Assembly: GCF_013179735.1 (NCBI RefSeq)
Contig: NZ_JABMEG010000001.1
Coordinates: 2,604,001 to 2,668,000 of the forward strand
Direction: 5' to 3'
Length of the DNA stretch: 64,000 nt
From: Permianibacter fluminis
Lineage (GTDB): Bacteria > Pseudomonadota > Gammaproteobacteria > Enterobacterales > Permianibacteraceae
Shown here: piece after piece, positions 26,392 to 35,376 of the stretch
Position numbering within the stretch: position 1 is the stretch's first letter
Layout of the letters: the number at the start of each line of letters is the position of its first letter
The notes under the pieces: model-generated
Database searches by the model: none
What the model was told of the DNA's origin: nothing
What the model saw: only the letters and a program-made list of their open reading frames with translations
Program-made: the position numbers and the translations under genes

Positions 26392-27138
26392 ATGGCGTTC
26401 GTGGTGATCATTCCGGCGCGTTACGCGTCGACCCGCTTGCCAGCCAAACCGCTCGCTGATATTGCCGGCAAACCGATGATTCAGCACGTTTATGAACGGG
26501 CGAAACTGAGCGCGGCCAGCCGGGTGGCAATAGCCACAGATGACAGCCGGATTGCCGACGCGGCTGCCAGCTTCGGTGCCGAGGTGGTGATGACGGCGGC
26601 GACGCACGAGTCGGGCAGCGACCGGCTGAACGAGGCGGCGAGCAAACTCGGTCTGGCGCCGGAAACCATCATCGTCAATGTTCAGGGTGACGAGCCCTTG
26701 ATCCCGCCGACGATTATCGATCAGGTCGCGGGCAATCTGGCTGCTCATCCGGATTATGGCATGGCGACCTTGAGTTGCCCGTTGGATGGCGCGGCACAGC
26801 TGTTCGAACCGAGCGTGGTCAAGGTAGTGGCCGACAAGACCGGCCGCGCGCTGTATTTCTCGCGCGCCAGCATTCCGTATTCACGCAAACATTTTCCGGC
26901 AACGCCAAGCGATTTGACCCCCTGGCAGCGCCACATCGGCATTTACGCGTATCGGGTGCGGTTTCTGCAGCAGTTTGTCAGTTGGGCGCCGGCGCCGATT
27001 GAGCAACTGGAATCACTGGAACAGTTGCGCGCGCTGTGGAATGGCGCGGCGATTCACGTCGAGCCCGCACGCGAAGTGCCACCGGCCGGCGTCGATACAC
27101 CGGAAGACCTGGCGCGGTTGCGCGAATTGCTGCGCTGA
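26392..27138 (+). CDS. kdsB: 3-deoxy-manno-octulosonate cytidylyltransferase
   Basis: The 248-residue cytoplasmic enzyme has the nucleotide-binding start [18 protein letters not shown], then [13 protein letters not shown] (about 95-107) with the metal-binding Asp, and the Kdo-contacting block [11 protein letters not shown]. It activates Kdo as CMP-Kdo for transfer to lipid A. It is the last gene of the exbB-kdsB operon; a tyrosine phosphatase gene follows after 89 nt. Confidence 0.96.
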   Translation: MAFVVIIPARYASTRLPAKPLADIAGKPMIQHVYERAKLSAASRVAIATDDSRIADAAASFGAEVVMTAATHESGSDRLNEAASKLGLAPETIIVNVQGDEPLIPPTIIDQVAGNLAAHPDYGMATLSCPLDGAAQLFEPSVVKVVADKTGRALYFSRASIPYSRKHFPATPSDLTPWQRHIGIYAYRVRFLQQFVSWAPAPIEQLESLEQLRALWNGAAIHVEPAREVPPAGVDTPEDLARLRELLR

Positions 27139-27227
27139 CAGGCATCGCCGACATGGTGATGCCTGTCATGATGAAAGATCCTTGAAACACAAACACGTGA
27201 AACCAGAACGATAGAGCAGGGCAGCGC

Positions 27228-27716
27228 ATGGAACGCATCGGGGTATTGTTTGTTTGTACCGGTAACATCTGCCGCTCGCCTACTGCCCAAGGCGTATTTG
27301 AGCAGTTGCTGCGCGAGCAAGGGTTGGCGCGCCATTTTTTGGTGGATTCGGCGGGGGTCAGTGGCAGTCATGCCGGTCAGGCGCCGGACCCGCGGACGCA
27401 GCAGGCGGCCAAGGCACGCGGTATCGATTTGTCAAAGCAACGTGCGCGCAAGATAAAGCTGGATGATTTTCGGCAGTTTGATTATCTGATTGCGATGGAT
27501 GAGGGACACCATGAGCAGTTGCTCAGCATGCGACCGGAAGATGACGAGGTCAGAGCAACCTTGCACCGCTTGCTGGAGTTTGCACCCGCGCTGGCACTGA
27601 CCGATGTGCCGGATCCCTATTACGGGCCGCTGAATGGCTTTCAACGGGTATTCGATATTGTCGATGCCGGTTGCCGTGGTCTGTTGCTTGAGTTGAAGCA
27701 GCGCCACCGTCTTTGA
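27228..27716 (+). CDS. low-molecular-weight protein tyrosine phosphatase
   Basis: The 162-residue enzyme has the P-loop VCTGNICRSP near the N-terminus (nucleophile Cys about 10, Arg about 16) and the general-acid loop DVPDPYYG (Asp about 127 or 129). It dephosphorylates protein or small-molecule tyrosine phosphate in the cytoplasm. As I recall, P. aeruginosa has this gene between kdsB and murB-rne; here the gene after it has been replaced by the large insertion that begins 74 bp downstream. Confidence 0.93.
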   Translation: MERIGVLFVCTGNICRSPTAQGVFEQLLREQGLARHFLVDSAGVSGSHAGQAPDPRTQQAAKARGIDLSKQRARKIKLDDFRQFDYLIAMDEGHHEQLLSMRPEDDEVRATLHRLLEFAPALALTDVPDPYYGPLNGFQRVFDIVDAGCRGLLLELKQRHRL

Positions 27717-27752
27717 TTGCGATCTGATTTCCGGCGATAAAATGCTGGCAGC

Positions 27753-27781
27753 AAAAAAGCCCCGACCTGCGGGGCTTTTTT
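27753..27781 (+). terminator. intrinsic terminator after the tyrosine phosphatase
   Basis: AAAAAAGCCCC and GGGGCTTTTTT flank GACCTGC. The T-run ends two bases before the 8-bp target duplication of the island, so the element inserted immediately behind this terminator. Confidence 0.93.
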
Positions 27782-27782
27782 G

Positions 27783-27790
27783 TTGCTGTT
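27783..27790. repeat. 8-bp target-site duplication, left copy
   Basis: TTGCTGTT directly abuts the left terminal inverted repeat. The identical octamer directly abuts the right one at 53625-53632. Confidence 0.85.
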
Positions 27791-27813
27791 CGCCATTAGG
27801 TAGCTGATGCACA
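27791..27813 (+). repeat. left terminal inverted repeat of the island
   Basis: The 23-bp end reads inward CGCCATTAGGTAGCTG-A-TGCACA. It matches the reverse complement of 53602-53624 except for one base and points into the element. Confidence 0.88.
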
Positions 27814-27819
27814 AACCTG

Positions 27820-27845
27820 AACCCCACACTTTTGTGTGGGGTTTT
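27820..27845. terminator. hairpin just inside the left end of the island
   Basis: AACCCCACAC and GTGTGGGGTT pair perfectly around TTTT and are followed by TTCTCTT. It could block read-through from the phosphatase operon into the cargo, a frequent feature of transposon ends. The right end has a comparable GGGGAGG/CCTCCCC hairpin. Confidence 0.7.
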
Positions 27846-28006
27846 CTCTTCTCATCCCCCTCCAACACCCGCACCGTAGACGTTTCGTCTTTGTCAGACA
27901 CAAATAGACCTCACTTCGACCAGGGCATGGTGGCACTGCCAGTTCGACGTGGTGTGGCCACCCGCCAGCCTTGCCAAGGTGCCATCGCATCCACTACGCT
28001 CACGGC

Positions 28007-28366
28007 ATGCGTGCATTTCTGTGGTTACTGCTCTGTCTGACGATACCTGCACAAGGTGTTGCGGTCGCGCATGCATTCAAAGTGCCTTGCCCGATGGAAA
28101 CAGGGATGAAGGTGCAAAGTAGCCACACCATGGTGATGGCCGATGACGACTCCGGCGACGATTGCTGCAATGATGCAGAGGCCGTCGCCAAAACCGGCCA
28201 GCTGTGCAAAGCCGGGCAAGAATGCCCGACCGGCAGCCTTGGCATCCTGATTCAACCTGCGGTGGACGTATCACCGCGTATTACCGCACTTGCCTTTTCA
28301 GTCACCCCGCTGTTCATTCATACCTTTGATCCCTCCAGTGTCTGGCGACCGCCAGCACTAGCCTAA
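28007..28366 (+). CDS. Cys/Met-rich small periplasmic metal-resistance protein
   Basis: The 119-residue exported protein starts MRAFLWLLLCLTIPAQGVAVAHA. The mature part has clustered metal-type ligands: PCPMETGMKV, DDCCNDAEA, LCKAGQECPTG and several His and Met. Proteins of this pattern often head cus/czc-like operons. It may bind Cu(I)/Ag(I) in the periplasm, but no characterised family can be named. The start at 28007 was chosen to begin the signal peptide; the frame is open 12 codons upstream. The CusC-type gene follows after about 100 nt. Confidence 0.75.
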   Translation: MRAFLWLLLCLTIPAQGVAVAHAFKVPCPMETGMKVQSSHTMVMADDDSGDDCCNDAEAVAKTGQLCKAGQECPTGSLGILIQPAVDVSPRITALAFSVTPLFIHTFDPSSVWRPPALA

Positions 28367-28470
28367 CTCCCACCGTTCTGGTCCATGCCCGCCTGTGCTG
28401 ATGCACGGGGCGTGACGGTTTGCATGCGTTGGCCGTTGCCACTGCATGTGCTCCTCAGTGGAGTTAGTCC

Positions 28471-29778
28471 ATGTTTCTGTTCTTTTTGCGACTGCGTCGT
28501 CGGCAGTCGCTGGTCCTGCGCAGCTGGGGCCGATTCGCCATCGCCTCAATTTTGATCGGGGTCGCTTCGCTCGGACAGGCTGAGTCGTTGCCCTTTCACG
28601 ATGCGCTGCGTCTGGCATTGCAAGACGCCCCGCTTGTGCGTGCCAGTGAGGCACAAACGAGCGCAGCCCGGCAGGCGGCACTGCCTGCGGGTGAATTGCC
28701 TGATCCAAAGTTGGCGCTGGGGATTGAAAACCTGCCGATCGAAGGCCCCGACCGTTACAGCCTGACCGCTGATTTCATGACCATGCAACGCATTGGGCTG
28801 ATGCAGGAATTCCCCAATGCCGCCAAGCGAAATGCTCGCATGGATGCCGCCAGCGCACGCATTGCGCTGAGCAAAGCCTACGAGCAAGTGGCCCAGCAGA
28901 CGGTGCTGCGGGAAACCGCGCAAGCATGGCTAGTCCGACACGCAGTCGAACAACAGTTGTCCGTTCTTGATGAACTAGTTGTCGAGAATCGCCTGTTCGA
29001 TACAGCAATACGGGCGCAGCACGCGGGTGGCAAAGCGGCCGCGACGGACGTGGTGATGCCGCGGCAAGAAGCCGCCATGCTGGCCCAGCGCCGCGACGAA
29101 TTGATGGCCAAACGGGCTGCAGCCATCGCCCAACTGCGACGCTGGCTTGGCGCCGCCGCAGACGAACCGCTCGCAGGCGACATGCCCGATTGGTCCATCA
29201 GTCGCGAGCAACTGATTCGGCGAGTACACCAGCATCCAGAGCTGGCCGTGTTCAGGCCAAAAGCACAAATTCTTGATGCCGAAATCGCGGAAGCGAATGC
29301 CGCCAAACGCCCGGATTGGGCGCTGGAATTGGCTTACCAAAAGCGTGGCCCGGATTTTGGCGATATGGTGATGGTGCAAGTCAGTTTTGATTTGCCGTTT
29401 TTTGCCAGCAGTCGCCAGGAACCGCTGATTGCCGCCAAGCAGGCAGAGCAGATCGCGCTGAACGCTGAGTCCGAAGCGTTCACGCGAGAACACCTCGCCA
29501 TGCTGGAAAGTGAACTGGCGGAGTATCAGCGACTGCAGCAATCCGAAACGCGCTTTACCGAAACCCTTCTTCCGCTAGCTGACGAGAAAGTGACGCTGGC
29601 CCTAGCCGGTTGGCGCGCCGGCGCCGGCGCGCTCAGCGACGTCATTGCCGCGCGACGCGAGCGTCTCGAAACCCGATTGAGTGCCATCGTCGCCACCAGC
29701 GAGCGTGAGCAACTGGCGGCGCGCTTGCATTTCACGTACGACGATCTCAGCGGCGAATTTGCCGGAGTGCTTCCATGA
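28471..29778 (+). CDS. cusC: TolC-family outer membrane efflux protein (CusC-like)
   Basis: The 435-residue outer-membrane factor has an N-terminal signal region (residues 1-37, ending SLGQAES). Two long helical TolC repeats follow, the first beginning LPFHDALRLALQDAPLVRASEAQ. It would form the outer channel of the tripartite exporter with the next two genes. GGAG sits 7 nt before the ATG, and it overlaps cusB by 4 nt. It lacks an obvious lipobox Cys, unlike E. coli CusC. Substrate assignment to Cu/Ag rests on its neighbours. Confidence 0.88.
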   Translation: MFLFFLRLRRRQSLVLRSWGRFAIASILIGVASLGQAESLPFHDALRLALQDAPLVRASEAQTSAARQAALPAGELPDPKLALGIENLPIEGPDRYSLTADFMTMQRIGLMQEFPNAAKRNARMDAASARIALSKAYEQVAQQTVLRETAQAWLVRHAVEQQLSVLDELVVENRLFDTAIRAQHAGGKAAATDVVMPRQEAAMLAQRRDELMAKRAAAIAQLRRWLGAAADEPLAGDMPDWSISREQLIRRVHQHPELAVFRPKAQILDAEIAEANAAKRPDWALELAYQKRGPDFGDMVMVQVSFDLPFFASSRQEPLIAAKQAEQIALNAESEAFTREHLAMLESELAEYQRLQQSETRFTETLLPLADEKVTLALAGWRAGAGALSDVIAARRERLETRLSAIVATSEREQLAARLHFTYDDLSGEFAGVLP

Positions 29779-31313
29779 AAACAGATTCGAAAATATCGCG
29801 TCACGCCGTGGCGTTGCTTGCTACTGGACTCGTTCTGCTGGCACTGGGCGCTGCCGGCGGTTGGTGGTGGGCCGACCGCACCCGCATGGAGTCAATTCCC
29901 ACAGAAGATGCGTCGAAGGTCGGTGCAGAGAGTGCTACCGCGCGGGTGCTGTATTGGTATGACCCGATGGCACCGCAACAGCATTTCGACAAACCGGGCA
30001 AATCGCCATTTATGGACATGGAGCTGGTGCCGAAGTACGCCGATGATGCAGACACATCTTCTGTTCAGATCGATCCCCAAATCCGCCAGAACCTAGGCAT
30101 CCGTGTGGCGAGCGTCGAACAGATTTCACTTGATACCGTGGTTGAGGTAACCGGCATGGTGGAGTTCAATGAGCGCAACCTAACCATAGAGCAAGTGCGT
30201 GCGGCCGGATTTGTCGAACGGGTGTGGCCGCTGGCGGCTGGCGATCTCATCACGGTCGGGCAGTCGCTGCTGGCACTACGCGTACCGGAATGGACTGCTG
30301 CACAGCACGAATGGCTTGGCGTGCGTGACAGTGGCGATGCTGTGTTGCTGCGCGCGGCGCACGAGCGCCTGCAACAGCTGGGGATGTCAGCTGAGCATAT
30401 CCAGCAGTTGGAGCAAACCGGCAAACCAGCGGCGACGTTCGTGCTCAAAGCCAACAAAAGCGGCGTGCTCCAGTCACTGGAGACGCGCGCCGGCATGAGC
30501 CTGAGTGCTGGGCAAACCGTGGCCCGCATTAATGGCTTAACAACAGTCTGGCTCGAAGCTGCGCTTCCGGAAGCACAAGCGGACGGTATTCGGGAAGGCG
30601 ATGCGATAGAGGCAATGCTGCCGGCCTTTCCGGGCAAGCGATTTACCGGCCACGTCAGTGCGATCTTGCCAGCACTCAATGAAAATAGCCGCAGCCTGCG
30701 CCTGCGGATTGAACTGCCAAATCGAGACTACCTGCTACGGCCCGGCATGTCCGCCCGAGTGAAACTGCAGGGCAGCAATGGCGAAACCGGTCTGGCTATC
30801 GCGACCGAAGCGATCATTCGGACCGGCAAACGTGCACTGGTCATTGTCGCAGACGCTGACAACCGCTTTACGCCGGTCGAGGTGATACCGGGCCGCGAAA
30901 TCGGCGACCGCACGGTTATCGTGTCTGGATTGGAAGCTCAGCAGCAGGTCGTGGTCAGCGGGCAGTTCCTGATCGATTCGGAAGCGAACTTGCGCAATGT
31001 GGTAACGCGATTGGCCGAGGCCAGCACCAGCACCAGCATCATCGAGCAAGATGACCCGACGATGGCGCTGCATCAGGCTGACGGCATGATCGAGGCCATC
31101 GAAGGCAATCGATTAACGCTCAAGCACGGCCCGTTCAAAACGCTCGGCATGCCCGGCATGACGATGACGTTCCCAGTAGCCCACCCCGAACTCATTCGCG
31201 CGTTTCACGTTGGCGACAAGGTACGGGTTGGCGTGCGTGAGACGGACGACGGTCTGACGATAGAGCAAATCATACCGCTTGATCCGCAGCAAACGACGGG
31301 AGTGCAGCCATGA
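29775..31313 (+). CDS. cusB: Cu/Ag efflux RND periplasmic adaptor, CusB-CusF fusion
   Basis: The 512-residue membrane-fusion protein has an N-terminal anchor (about 10-33). A heavy-metal-binding domain follows (about 59-88: [23 protein letters not shown]), then the lipoyl/hairpin and barrel domains. A C-terminal CusF-type copper chaperone domain (about 430-505) carries [17 protein letters not shown] with the Met ligands. In E. coli CusF is a separate protein; here it is fused, which should deliver Cu(I)/Ag(I) directly to the pump. ATGA overlaps couple it to cusC and cusA. Confidence 0.94.
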   Translation: MKTDSKISRHAVALLATGLVLLALGAAGGWWWADRTRMESIPTEDASKVGAESATARVLYWYDPMAPQQHFDKPGKSPFMDMELVPKYADDADTSSVQIDPQIRQNLGIRVASVEQISLDTVVEVTGMVEFNERNLTIEQVRAAGFVERVWPLAAGDLITVGQSLLALRVPEWTAAQHEWLGVRDSGDAVLLRAAHERLQQLGMSAEHIQQLEQTGKPAATFVLKANKSGVLQSLETRAGMSLSAGQTVARINGLTTVWLEAALPEAQADGIREGDAIEAMLPAFPGKRFTGHVSAILPALNENSRSLRLRIELPNRDYLLRPGMSARVKLQGSNGETGLAIATEAIIRTGKRALVIVADADNRFTPVEVIPGREIGDRTVIVSGLEAQQQVVVSGQFLIDSEANLRNVVTRLAEASTSTSIIEQDDPTMALHQADGMIEAIEGNRLTLKHGPFKTLGMPGMTMTFPVAHPELIRAFHVGDKVRVGVRETDDGLTIEQIIPLDPQQTTGVQP

Positions 31314-34300
31314 TCGCCGCACTCATCCGCTGGTCGGTCAGCAACCGCTTTCTGGTATTGCTGGCAAGCGTTGCCGCGATTGCATCGGGGGTGTGGGCTG
31401 TCAAGACCACGCCCATTGATGCGCTGCCGGATCTGTCCGATGTCCAAGTCATTATCCGCACCAGTTATCCCGGGCAGGCGCCGCAACTGGTCGAAAATCA
31501 AGTGACCTATCCGCTGGCAACGACCATGTTGTCGGTGCCCGGTGCAAAAACGGTGCGCGGCTTTTCATTCTTCGGCGACAGCTTCGTTTACGTCCTGTTT
31601 GACGATGGCACCGATCTGTACTGGGCTCGATCGCGGGTTCTCGAATACCTGAATCAGGTACAGAACCGGTTGCCAACAACGGCAAAGACAGCGCTCGGCC
31701 CAGATGCGACCGGTGTCGGCTGGATTTACCAATATGCTTTGGTTGATCGGTCTGGCCATCACGATCTGGCGCAGCTGCGCGCACTGCAAGACTGGTTTCT
31801 GAAGTTTGAATTGAAGACCCTGCCGAATGTCGCCGAAGTCGCCACCGTCGGTGGCATGGTCAAACAATATCAAGTTGTACTCGACCCAATGAAGTTGGCC
31901 AGCTTCGGCATTAGCCACACAACGGTGCGCGAAGCCATCAGCCAAGCCAATCAAGAAACCGGCGGTGCGGTGCTGGAACTCGGTGAAGCCGAAATGATGG
32001 TGCGCGCCAGTGGTTATCTAAAATCGTTGGACGATTTCCGGGCCATACCGCTGCGACTCGTGAACGGCGTACCGATCACGCTGAACGACGTCGCCCATAT
32101 TCAGCTTGGACCGGAAATGCGCCGCGGCATTGCCGAGCTCGACGGCGAAGGTGAATCGGTTGGCGGCGTTGTGGTGCTGCGTTCGGGAAAAAATGCCCGC
32201 GAGACCTTGGCAGCCGTGCACGCCAAGCTGGCCCAACTAAAAGCCAGCTTGCCGACCGGTGTGGAGATCGTCACCACCTATGACCGTAGCCAGCTGATCG
32301 ACCGGGCGGTAAGCAACCTGAGTCACAAACTCCTGGAAGAGTTCATCGTGGTTGCTCTCGTTTGTGCCGCCTTCCTCTGGCATCTGCGGTCGAGTCTGGT
32401 TGCCATCGTGTCGCTGCCGCTCGGCATCTTGATAGCGTTTATCGTCATGCGTTATCAGGGCATCAATGCCAACATCATGTCGCTGGGTGGTATTGCTATC
32501 GCGATTGGCGCGATGGTCGATGCCGCCGTCGTGATGATCGAAAACGCCCACAAGAAGGTCGAGGCATGGCAACACGCCCATCCTGGCCAGCAGCTCCACG
32601 GCGAAGCCCATTGGCAAGTGATGACGGAGGCGGCCATTGAAGTGGGACCGGCGTTGTTTTTCTCACTGTTGATCATCACGCTGTCATTCATTCCGGTGTT
32701 TACCTTGGAAGCACAGGAGGGCCGGCTGTTTGGGCCGCTGGCATTCACCAAAACTTATGCGATGGCAGCCGCGGCAGGTTTATCAGTCACGCTGATCCCG
32801 GTCTTGATGGGCTATTGGATCCGCGGTCAGTTGCCACGTGAGGACCAAAATCCCCTCAATCGCTGGCTGATTCGGCTCTATCGGCCGTTGCTGGATGCGG
32901 TGTTAGTCCACCCCAAACTGACCTTGTTGGCTGCCGTGTTCGTATTACTGAGCTCTGCGTGGCCCATTAGTCAACTCGGTGGCGAATTCCTTCCGCCATT
33001 GGATGAAGGCGATGTGCTGTATATGCCGAGTGCGCTGCCAGGCCTTTCGGCACAAAAAGCCAGCGAGCTGCTGCAACTCACTGACCGCTTGATCAAAACC
33101 GTACCGGAAGTGGCGCATGTGTTTGGCAAAGCCGGCCGCGCCGAAACCGCGACCGATCCCGCGCCTTTGGAGATGTTCGAAACCACAGTGCAGTTCAAGC
33201 CACGCGACGAGTGGCGACCTGGTATGACGCCAGAGAAACTGGTTGGAGAATTGGATCGTGTCGTAAAAGTCCCGGGCCTGACCAATATCTGGATACCACC
33301 GATCCGAAACCGCATCGACATGCTGGCAACCGGGATCAAGAGCCCGATCGGAATCAAGATTGCCGGCAGCGATCTCACGGTAATCGATCGAATTGCCCAA
33401 GACGTAGAGCGTGTCGCCAAAACAGTACCGGGGGTGTCATCGGCCTTGGCCGAACGGCTGACCGGCGGTCGCTATATCGACGTCGATATCGACCGCATAG
33501 CAGCCGCTCGCTACGGGCTCAATATCAGTGACGTGCAAGCGGTCGTATCAGGCTTGATCGGTGGTGAGAACATCGGTGAGACAGTGGAAGGGCTGGCGCG
33601 CTTTCCGATCAATCTGCGCTATCCACGCGAATGGCGTGACACCCTCGACCGTCTGAGTGCGCTCCCAATCCTGACTGCCGATGGTCAGCAGATCACGCTC
33701 GGCACGGTGGCGAAGATTCGGGTATCGGATGGCCCGCCGATGCTCAAGAGCGAAAACGCTCGGCCGAGCGGCTGGGTCTACATCGATGTGCGCGGTCGCG
33801 ATTTGGCATCGGTGGTCGCGGAATTGCGTGTGGCCGTTACTCGTGAGGTGACACTCGAAACCGGCATGAGCCTTAGCTACTCCGGTCAGTTCGAGTTTAT
33901 GGAGCGCGCCAATGCCAGGCTGCAGCTAGTTGTTCCCGGTACGTTGCTGATTATCTTCGTGCTGTTGTACCTAACCTTTCGACGCATCGATGAAGCTGCA
34001 CTCATCATGGCCACGCTGCCGTTCGCGCTGACCGGTGGCGTCTGGTTTCTGTATTGGCTGGACTTCAATCTCTCGGTGGCGACCGGGGTCGGCTTTATTG
34101 CGCTTGCCGGCGTGGCAGCCGAGTTTGGCGTGATCATGCTGCTGTATTTAAAAAATGCGTGGATCGAGCGAGCGGTGAGCAACCGAACCGGTGAGACCGA
34201 TCTGCTGGAGGCCATTCGGGAAGGTGCGGTACAGCGTGTGCGGCCTAAGGCGATGACCGTCGCCGTGATCGTCGCCGGTTTGCTACCCATTTTCTGGGGC

Positions 34301-34426
34301 AGTGGCACGGGCAGCGAAGTGATGAGCCGCATTGCGGCACCGATGATCGGCGGCATGGTGACCGCGCCAATGCTGTCGTTGTTTGTCATTCCGGCAGCGT
34401 ATCGATTGATGCGTCGTCGTGAATGA
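31310..34426 (+). CDS. cusA: Cu(I)/Ag(I) efflux RND transporter CusA
   Basis: The 1038-residue HME-RND pump has twelve helices and two large periplasmic loops. The helix-4 proton-relay motif [16 protein letters not shown] is present (Asp about 401). The three Met residues expected for the CusA copper site are present in the contexts [19 protein letters not shown] and [12 protein letters not shown]. These distinguish it from Zn/Co/Cd pumps such as the CzcA encoded at 38455. It exports Cu(I)/Ag(I) from periplasm or cytosol through CusBC. It overlaps cusB by 4 nt and is followed by the HvfA-like precursor gene. Confidence 0.95.
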   Translation: MIAALIRWSVSNRFLVLLASVAAIASGVWAVKTTPIDALPDLSDVQVIIRTSYPGQAPQLVENQVTYPLATTMLSVPGAKTVRGFSFFGDSFVYVLFDDGTDLYWARSRVLEYLNQVQNRLPTTAKTALGPDATGVGWIYQYALVDRSGHHDLAQLRALQDWFLKFELKTLPNVAEVATVGGMVKQYQVVLDPMKLASFGISHTTVREAISQANQETGGAVLELGEAEMMVRASGYLKSLDDFRAIPLRLVNGVPITLNDVAHIQLGPEMRRGIAELDGEGESVGGVVVLRSGKNARETLAAVHAKLAQLKASLPTGVEIVTTYDRSQLIDRAVSNLSHKLLEEFIVVALVCAAFLWHLRSSLVAIVSLPLGILIAFIVMRYQGINANIMSLGGIAIAIGAMVDAAVVMIENAHKKVEAWQHAHPGQQLHGEAHWQVMTEAAIEVGPALFFSLLIITLSFIPVFTLEAQEGRLFGPLAFTKTYAMAAAAGLSVTLIPVLMGYWIRGQLPREDQNPLNRWLIRLYRPLLDAVLVHPKLTLLAAVFVLLSSAWPISQLGGEFLPPLDEGDVLYMPSALPGLSAQKASELLQLTDRLIKTVPEVAHVFGKAGRAETATDPAPLEMFETTVQFKPRDEWRPGMTPEKLVGELDRVVKVPGLTNIWIPPIRNRIDMLATGIKSPIGIKIAGSDLTVIDRIAQDVERVAKTVPGVSSALAERLTGGRYIDVDIDRIAAARYGLNISDVQAVVSGLIGGENIGETVEGLARFPINLRYPREWRDTLDRLSALPILTADGQQITLGTVAKIRVSDGPPMLKSENARPSGWVYIDVRGRDLASVVAELRVAVTREVTLETGMSLSYSGQFEFMERANARLQLVVPGTLLIIFVLLYLTFRRIDEAALIMATLPFALTGGVWFLYWLDFNLSVATGVGFIALAGVAAEFGVIMLLYLKNAWIERAVSNRTGETDLLEAIREGAVQRVRPKAMTVAVIVAGLLPIFWGSGTGSEVMSRIAAPMIGGMVTAPMLSLFVIPAAYRLMRRRE

Positions 34427-34602
34427 TTGGCAACGGCATTACCGTCGACACGTGAGGGCCTAGGTGATTCCGCGATTCCAACACAATGACAAGGAAAAGC
34501 GGATTGGTGGCCAGCGGCGTGTCGAAATGCCGTATGCAGAGTTGAATTTAAAGAAGAGCACGGGTAGTGAACGCCCCTCGTTCACGCTGCAGGAGAAAGT
34601 GT

Positions 34603-35004
34603 ATGAACGCCAAGATGAAGCTGTTATCAGTGAGTGCGGTGACGCTAGGTTTAAGCGGTGCAGCAATTGGTGCGCCATTGTTCAGCTACGCTGACCTGGC
34701 TCAGGGCTATCAAAACAGCGTGCCGGATGGCGCCGCTGAGCAAGCCACTGACAAGACAAAAGAGATGGAAGGGAAATGCGGCGAAGGTCGCTGTGGCACT
34801 ACCAAGCATATCAAGTCCGCCAATCCCAAGCAGGGCACCCCGCACAAGCACACAATGGAAGGCAAATGCGGGGAAGGCAAGTGCGGCGAAGGCAAGTGCG
34901 GCGAAGGTCGCTGCGGCGCCGACAAGATGCATGAAGGGAAATGTGGTGAAGGAAAGTGTGGCGGCACGATGAAGCAGGACGATGCAGGCGGCGAAAAGAA
35001 ATAA
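34603..35004 (+). CDS. HvfA-like EGKCG-repeat RiPP precursor, putative copper-binding metallophore
   Basis: The 133-residue protein has a signal-peptide-like start (MNAKMKLLSVSAVTLGLSGAAIG) and a short leader with the motif LAQGYQNS. Its C-terminal core holds eight E-G-K/R-C-G units in three blocks (2, 4 and 2 copies) separated by His/Lys/Met-rich linkers. This is the architecture of HvfA, whose EGKCG cysteines are converted to oxazolone/thioamide groups by a DUF692 (MNIO) enzyme with HvfC and then bind copper. No MNIO, HvfC or HvfD-type gene is adjacent. AGGAGA precedes the ATG. Its place after cusCBA supports a copper role. Confidence 0.85.
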   Translation: MNAKMKLLSVSAVTLGLSGAAIGAPLFSYADLAQGYQNSVPDGAAEQATDKTKEMEGKCGEGRCGTTKHIKSANPKQGTPHKHTMEGKCGEGKCGEGKCGEGRCGADKMHEGKCGEGKCGGTMKQDDAGGEKK

Positions 35005-35055
35005 TCTGTAATTGGCTTGGAACCGGCGACAGTCTCCTCTTCAGCCGGTTACTTC

Positions 35056-35083
35056 GGGTGGGGCGCAAGCCCCACCCATTTTT
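35056..35083 (+). terminator. intrinsic terminator after the cus/HvfA-like unit
   Basis: GGGTGGGGC and GCCCCACCC pair around GCAA and are followed by ATTTTT. A weaker AACCGGC...GCCGGTT hairpin precedes it at 35021-35050. Beyond it, up to 35306, I see no gene. Confidence 0.85.
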
Positions 35084-35306
35084 CTCATTGCCTCTGTAAC
35101 CAACCTCGGAGGCGGCGAGTACAGTCACGCTGCTAACCAATGCCATAGCCAGCTTTTCAACCTGAGGGTGTGATGAGTACAAGTCGCCCTATCTGGCGTT
35201 GTCGCATTCAGGTGCCAGACAGGGGCTTCGGGGAGTTGCGCTGACTGCGACTGCACTGGGGAAGCTTCGTGCCAGGCATTGACTAAAGCTAGGCTAAAAC
35301 CCCCAT

Positions 35307-35337
35307 TTGACTCTATAGCCACTACAGGGTTTAGATT
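35307..35337 (+). promoter_or_regulatory. MerR-type (CadR/PbrR-like) promoter of the FTR1/PbrT-like gene
   Basis: The -35 TTGACT and -10 TAGATT are separated by 19 bp, too long for sigma70 alone but standard for MerR-activated promoters. The spacer holds the dyad ACTCTATAG-CCA-CTACAGGGT (35310-35330), matching CadR/PbrR operators. Eighteen of 21 bases equal the operator at 45369-45389, so the CadR encoded there probably activates this gene too. Confidence 0.85.
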
Positions 35338-35376
35338 ATCGGGAATATCAATCAGTCGCATTCTCGGACGTCTACT

